Of a DNA stretch of 64,000 bases, positions 63,668-64,000 are shown in pieces. The notes beneath the pieces were generated by a model. The model did no database searches, was not told the origin of the DNA, and was given only the letters and a program-made list of their open reading frames with translations. Each line of letters begins with the position of its first letter. Position 1 is the stretch's first letter. The translations under genes and the position numbers were made by a program. Source of the stretch: Mesorhizobium sp. WSM4313 (GTDB lineage Bacteria > Pseudomonadota > Alphaproteobacteria > Rhizobiales > Rhizobiaceae); assembly GCF_002294725.1 (NCBI RefSeq), contig NZ_NSFT01000002.1, positions 496,001 to 560,000 of the forward strand, written 5' to 3'.

Positions 63668-64000
63668 ATGACGATGGAGGAGGCGCGGGCTGCGTTGGCC
63701 GCCATTCCGGCGCTGGCAGGCTATGACGGACCACTGGAGCGTTTGGGCGGCTTGACCAACATGGTCTATCGGGCCGGCGAAGCGTGTCTGCGCATTCCCG
63801 GCAAAGGCACGCAAGAATATATCAACCGCGCCAACGAGGCGGTGGCGGCGCGCGAGGCGGCCAAGGCCGGAGTCAGCCCCGAGGTGCTCTATGCCGATCC
63901 GGCGTCCGGCCTGATGGCGACGCGCTTTATCGCCGGTGCCGAGACGATGTCGCCGGAGAAATTCAAGGCGCGGTCGGGCAGCCCCGCGCGAGCGGGCTAC
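63668..64000 (+). CDS. Choline kinase-like phosphotransferase (APH superfamily), 3' part missing at window end
   Basis: The first 111 codons are visible. EEARAALAAIPALAGYDGPLERLGGLTNMVYRAGEACLRIPGKG has the same GGLTNxxY-RIPG nucleotide-loop arrangement as choline kinases and as the gene at 59594 (GGLSNANYVV). A conserved helix (YINRANEAVAAREAAKAGVSPEVLYADPASGLMATRFIAGAETM) follows. The catalytic motif would lie beyond the edge. ATG 63668 is chosen; ATG 63674 is a close alternative. It is thus a second kinase-like gene in the same neighbourhood. Confidence 0.75.
   Translation, partial: MTMEEARAALAAIPALAGYDGPLERLGGLTNMVYRAGEACLRIPGKGTQEYINRANEAVAAREAAKAGVSPEVLYADPASGLMATRFIAGAETMSPEKFKARSGSPARAGY

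Overview
The window looks like a chromosomal segment of a Rhizobiales alphaproteobacterium, most like Mesorhizobium or a close relative. The grounds are high GC with GC-rich third codon positions, many periplasmic-binding-protein ABC transporters, an fdsGBA-type formate dehydrogenase, MocR, Rrf2, DeoR and LysR regulators, and GC-rich palindromic intergenic mosaics at gene ends. I see no rRNA, tRNA, CRISPR array, insertion sequence or prophage. The species assignment is inferred from style and gene families only.

1-12.9 kb: the end of one Dpp/Opp-type peptide transporter operon, an exported VOC-fold protein, then a CoA-thioester aromatic degradation cluster: a flavin monooxygenase fused to an Old Yellow Enzyme-like reductase (salicylyl-CoA or 2-aminobenzoyl-CoA type), SDR, MarR regulator, enoyl-CoA hydratase, acyl-CoA dehydrogenase and RidA. 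Next come a RutA-like flavin monooxygenase facing a HpcH/HpaI aldolase, and a class I aminotransferase. Three closely related AT-rich palindromes (near 2.49, 9.87 and 10.75 kb) precede the fusion gene, the monooxygenase/aldolase pair and the aminotransferase. They suggest one regulon, possibly under the MarR protein. 12.1-15.2 kb: an amino-acid binding protein and permease with no ATPase, and a cysteine desulfurase-like class V PLP enzyme.

15.4-29 kb: a complete dppABCDF operon on the minus strand; a fatty acyl-CoA ligase with an unusual Ala/Lys/Pro-rich N-terminal tail, coupled to a methyltransferase; a small cluster (frameshifted alpha/beta hydrolase, small dimeric-barrel-like protein, EamA transporter, CGNR regulator); and a HAD phosphatase with pgi. 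29-40 kb: a MocR regulator and a non-pyrrolysine MttB-family methyltransferase, an IlvD/Edd sugar-acid dehydratase, a CoxG-like protein, a cysteine-free Mrp ATPase, a VOC protein, and a Pit phosphate transporter with its DUF47 partner.

39.4-49.8 kb: a LysR regulator and the soluble NAD-dependent molybdenum formate dehydrogenase operon (fdsG, fdsB, fdsA, fdhD, fdsD). This is followed by a three-domain regulator (alpha/beta hydrolase, degenerate class III cyclase, LuxR helix-turn-helix) next to an exported AhpD-like protein, a SnoaL-like protein and a small conserved protein. 50-57 kb: a polyamine catabolic and uptake locus on the minus strand (gamma-aminobutyraldehyde dehydrogenase, PotC-, PotB-, PotA- and PotD-like proteins) with an upstream LysR gene and a probable LysR operator. 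57-58.4 kb: an Rrf2 regulator with a palindrome directly before its start codon and an overlapping thioredoxin reductase-like flavoenzyme. 58.4-64 kb: a DeoR regulator, a structured leader ending in a terminator-like hairpin, a choline-kinase-like phosphotransferase, a dimethylglycine/sarcosine dehydrogenase-type flavoenzyme, a methyltransferase, and the start of a second choline-kinase-like gene.

Taken together, much of the window points to uptake and oxidation of peptides, polyamines, methylated amines and aromatic acids, with one-carbon units ending as formate that the fds enzyme would oxidise with NAD+. That linkage is inference from gene content.
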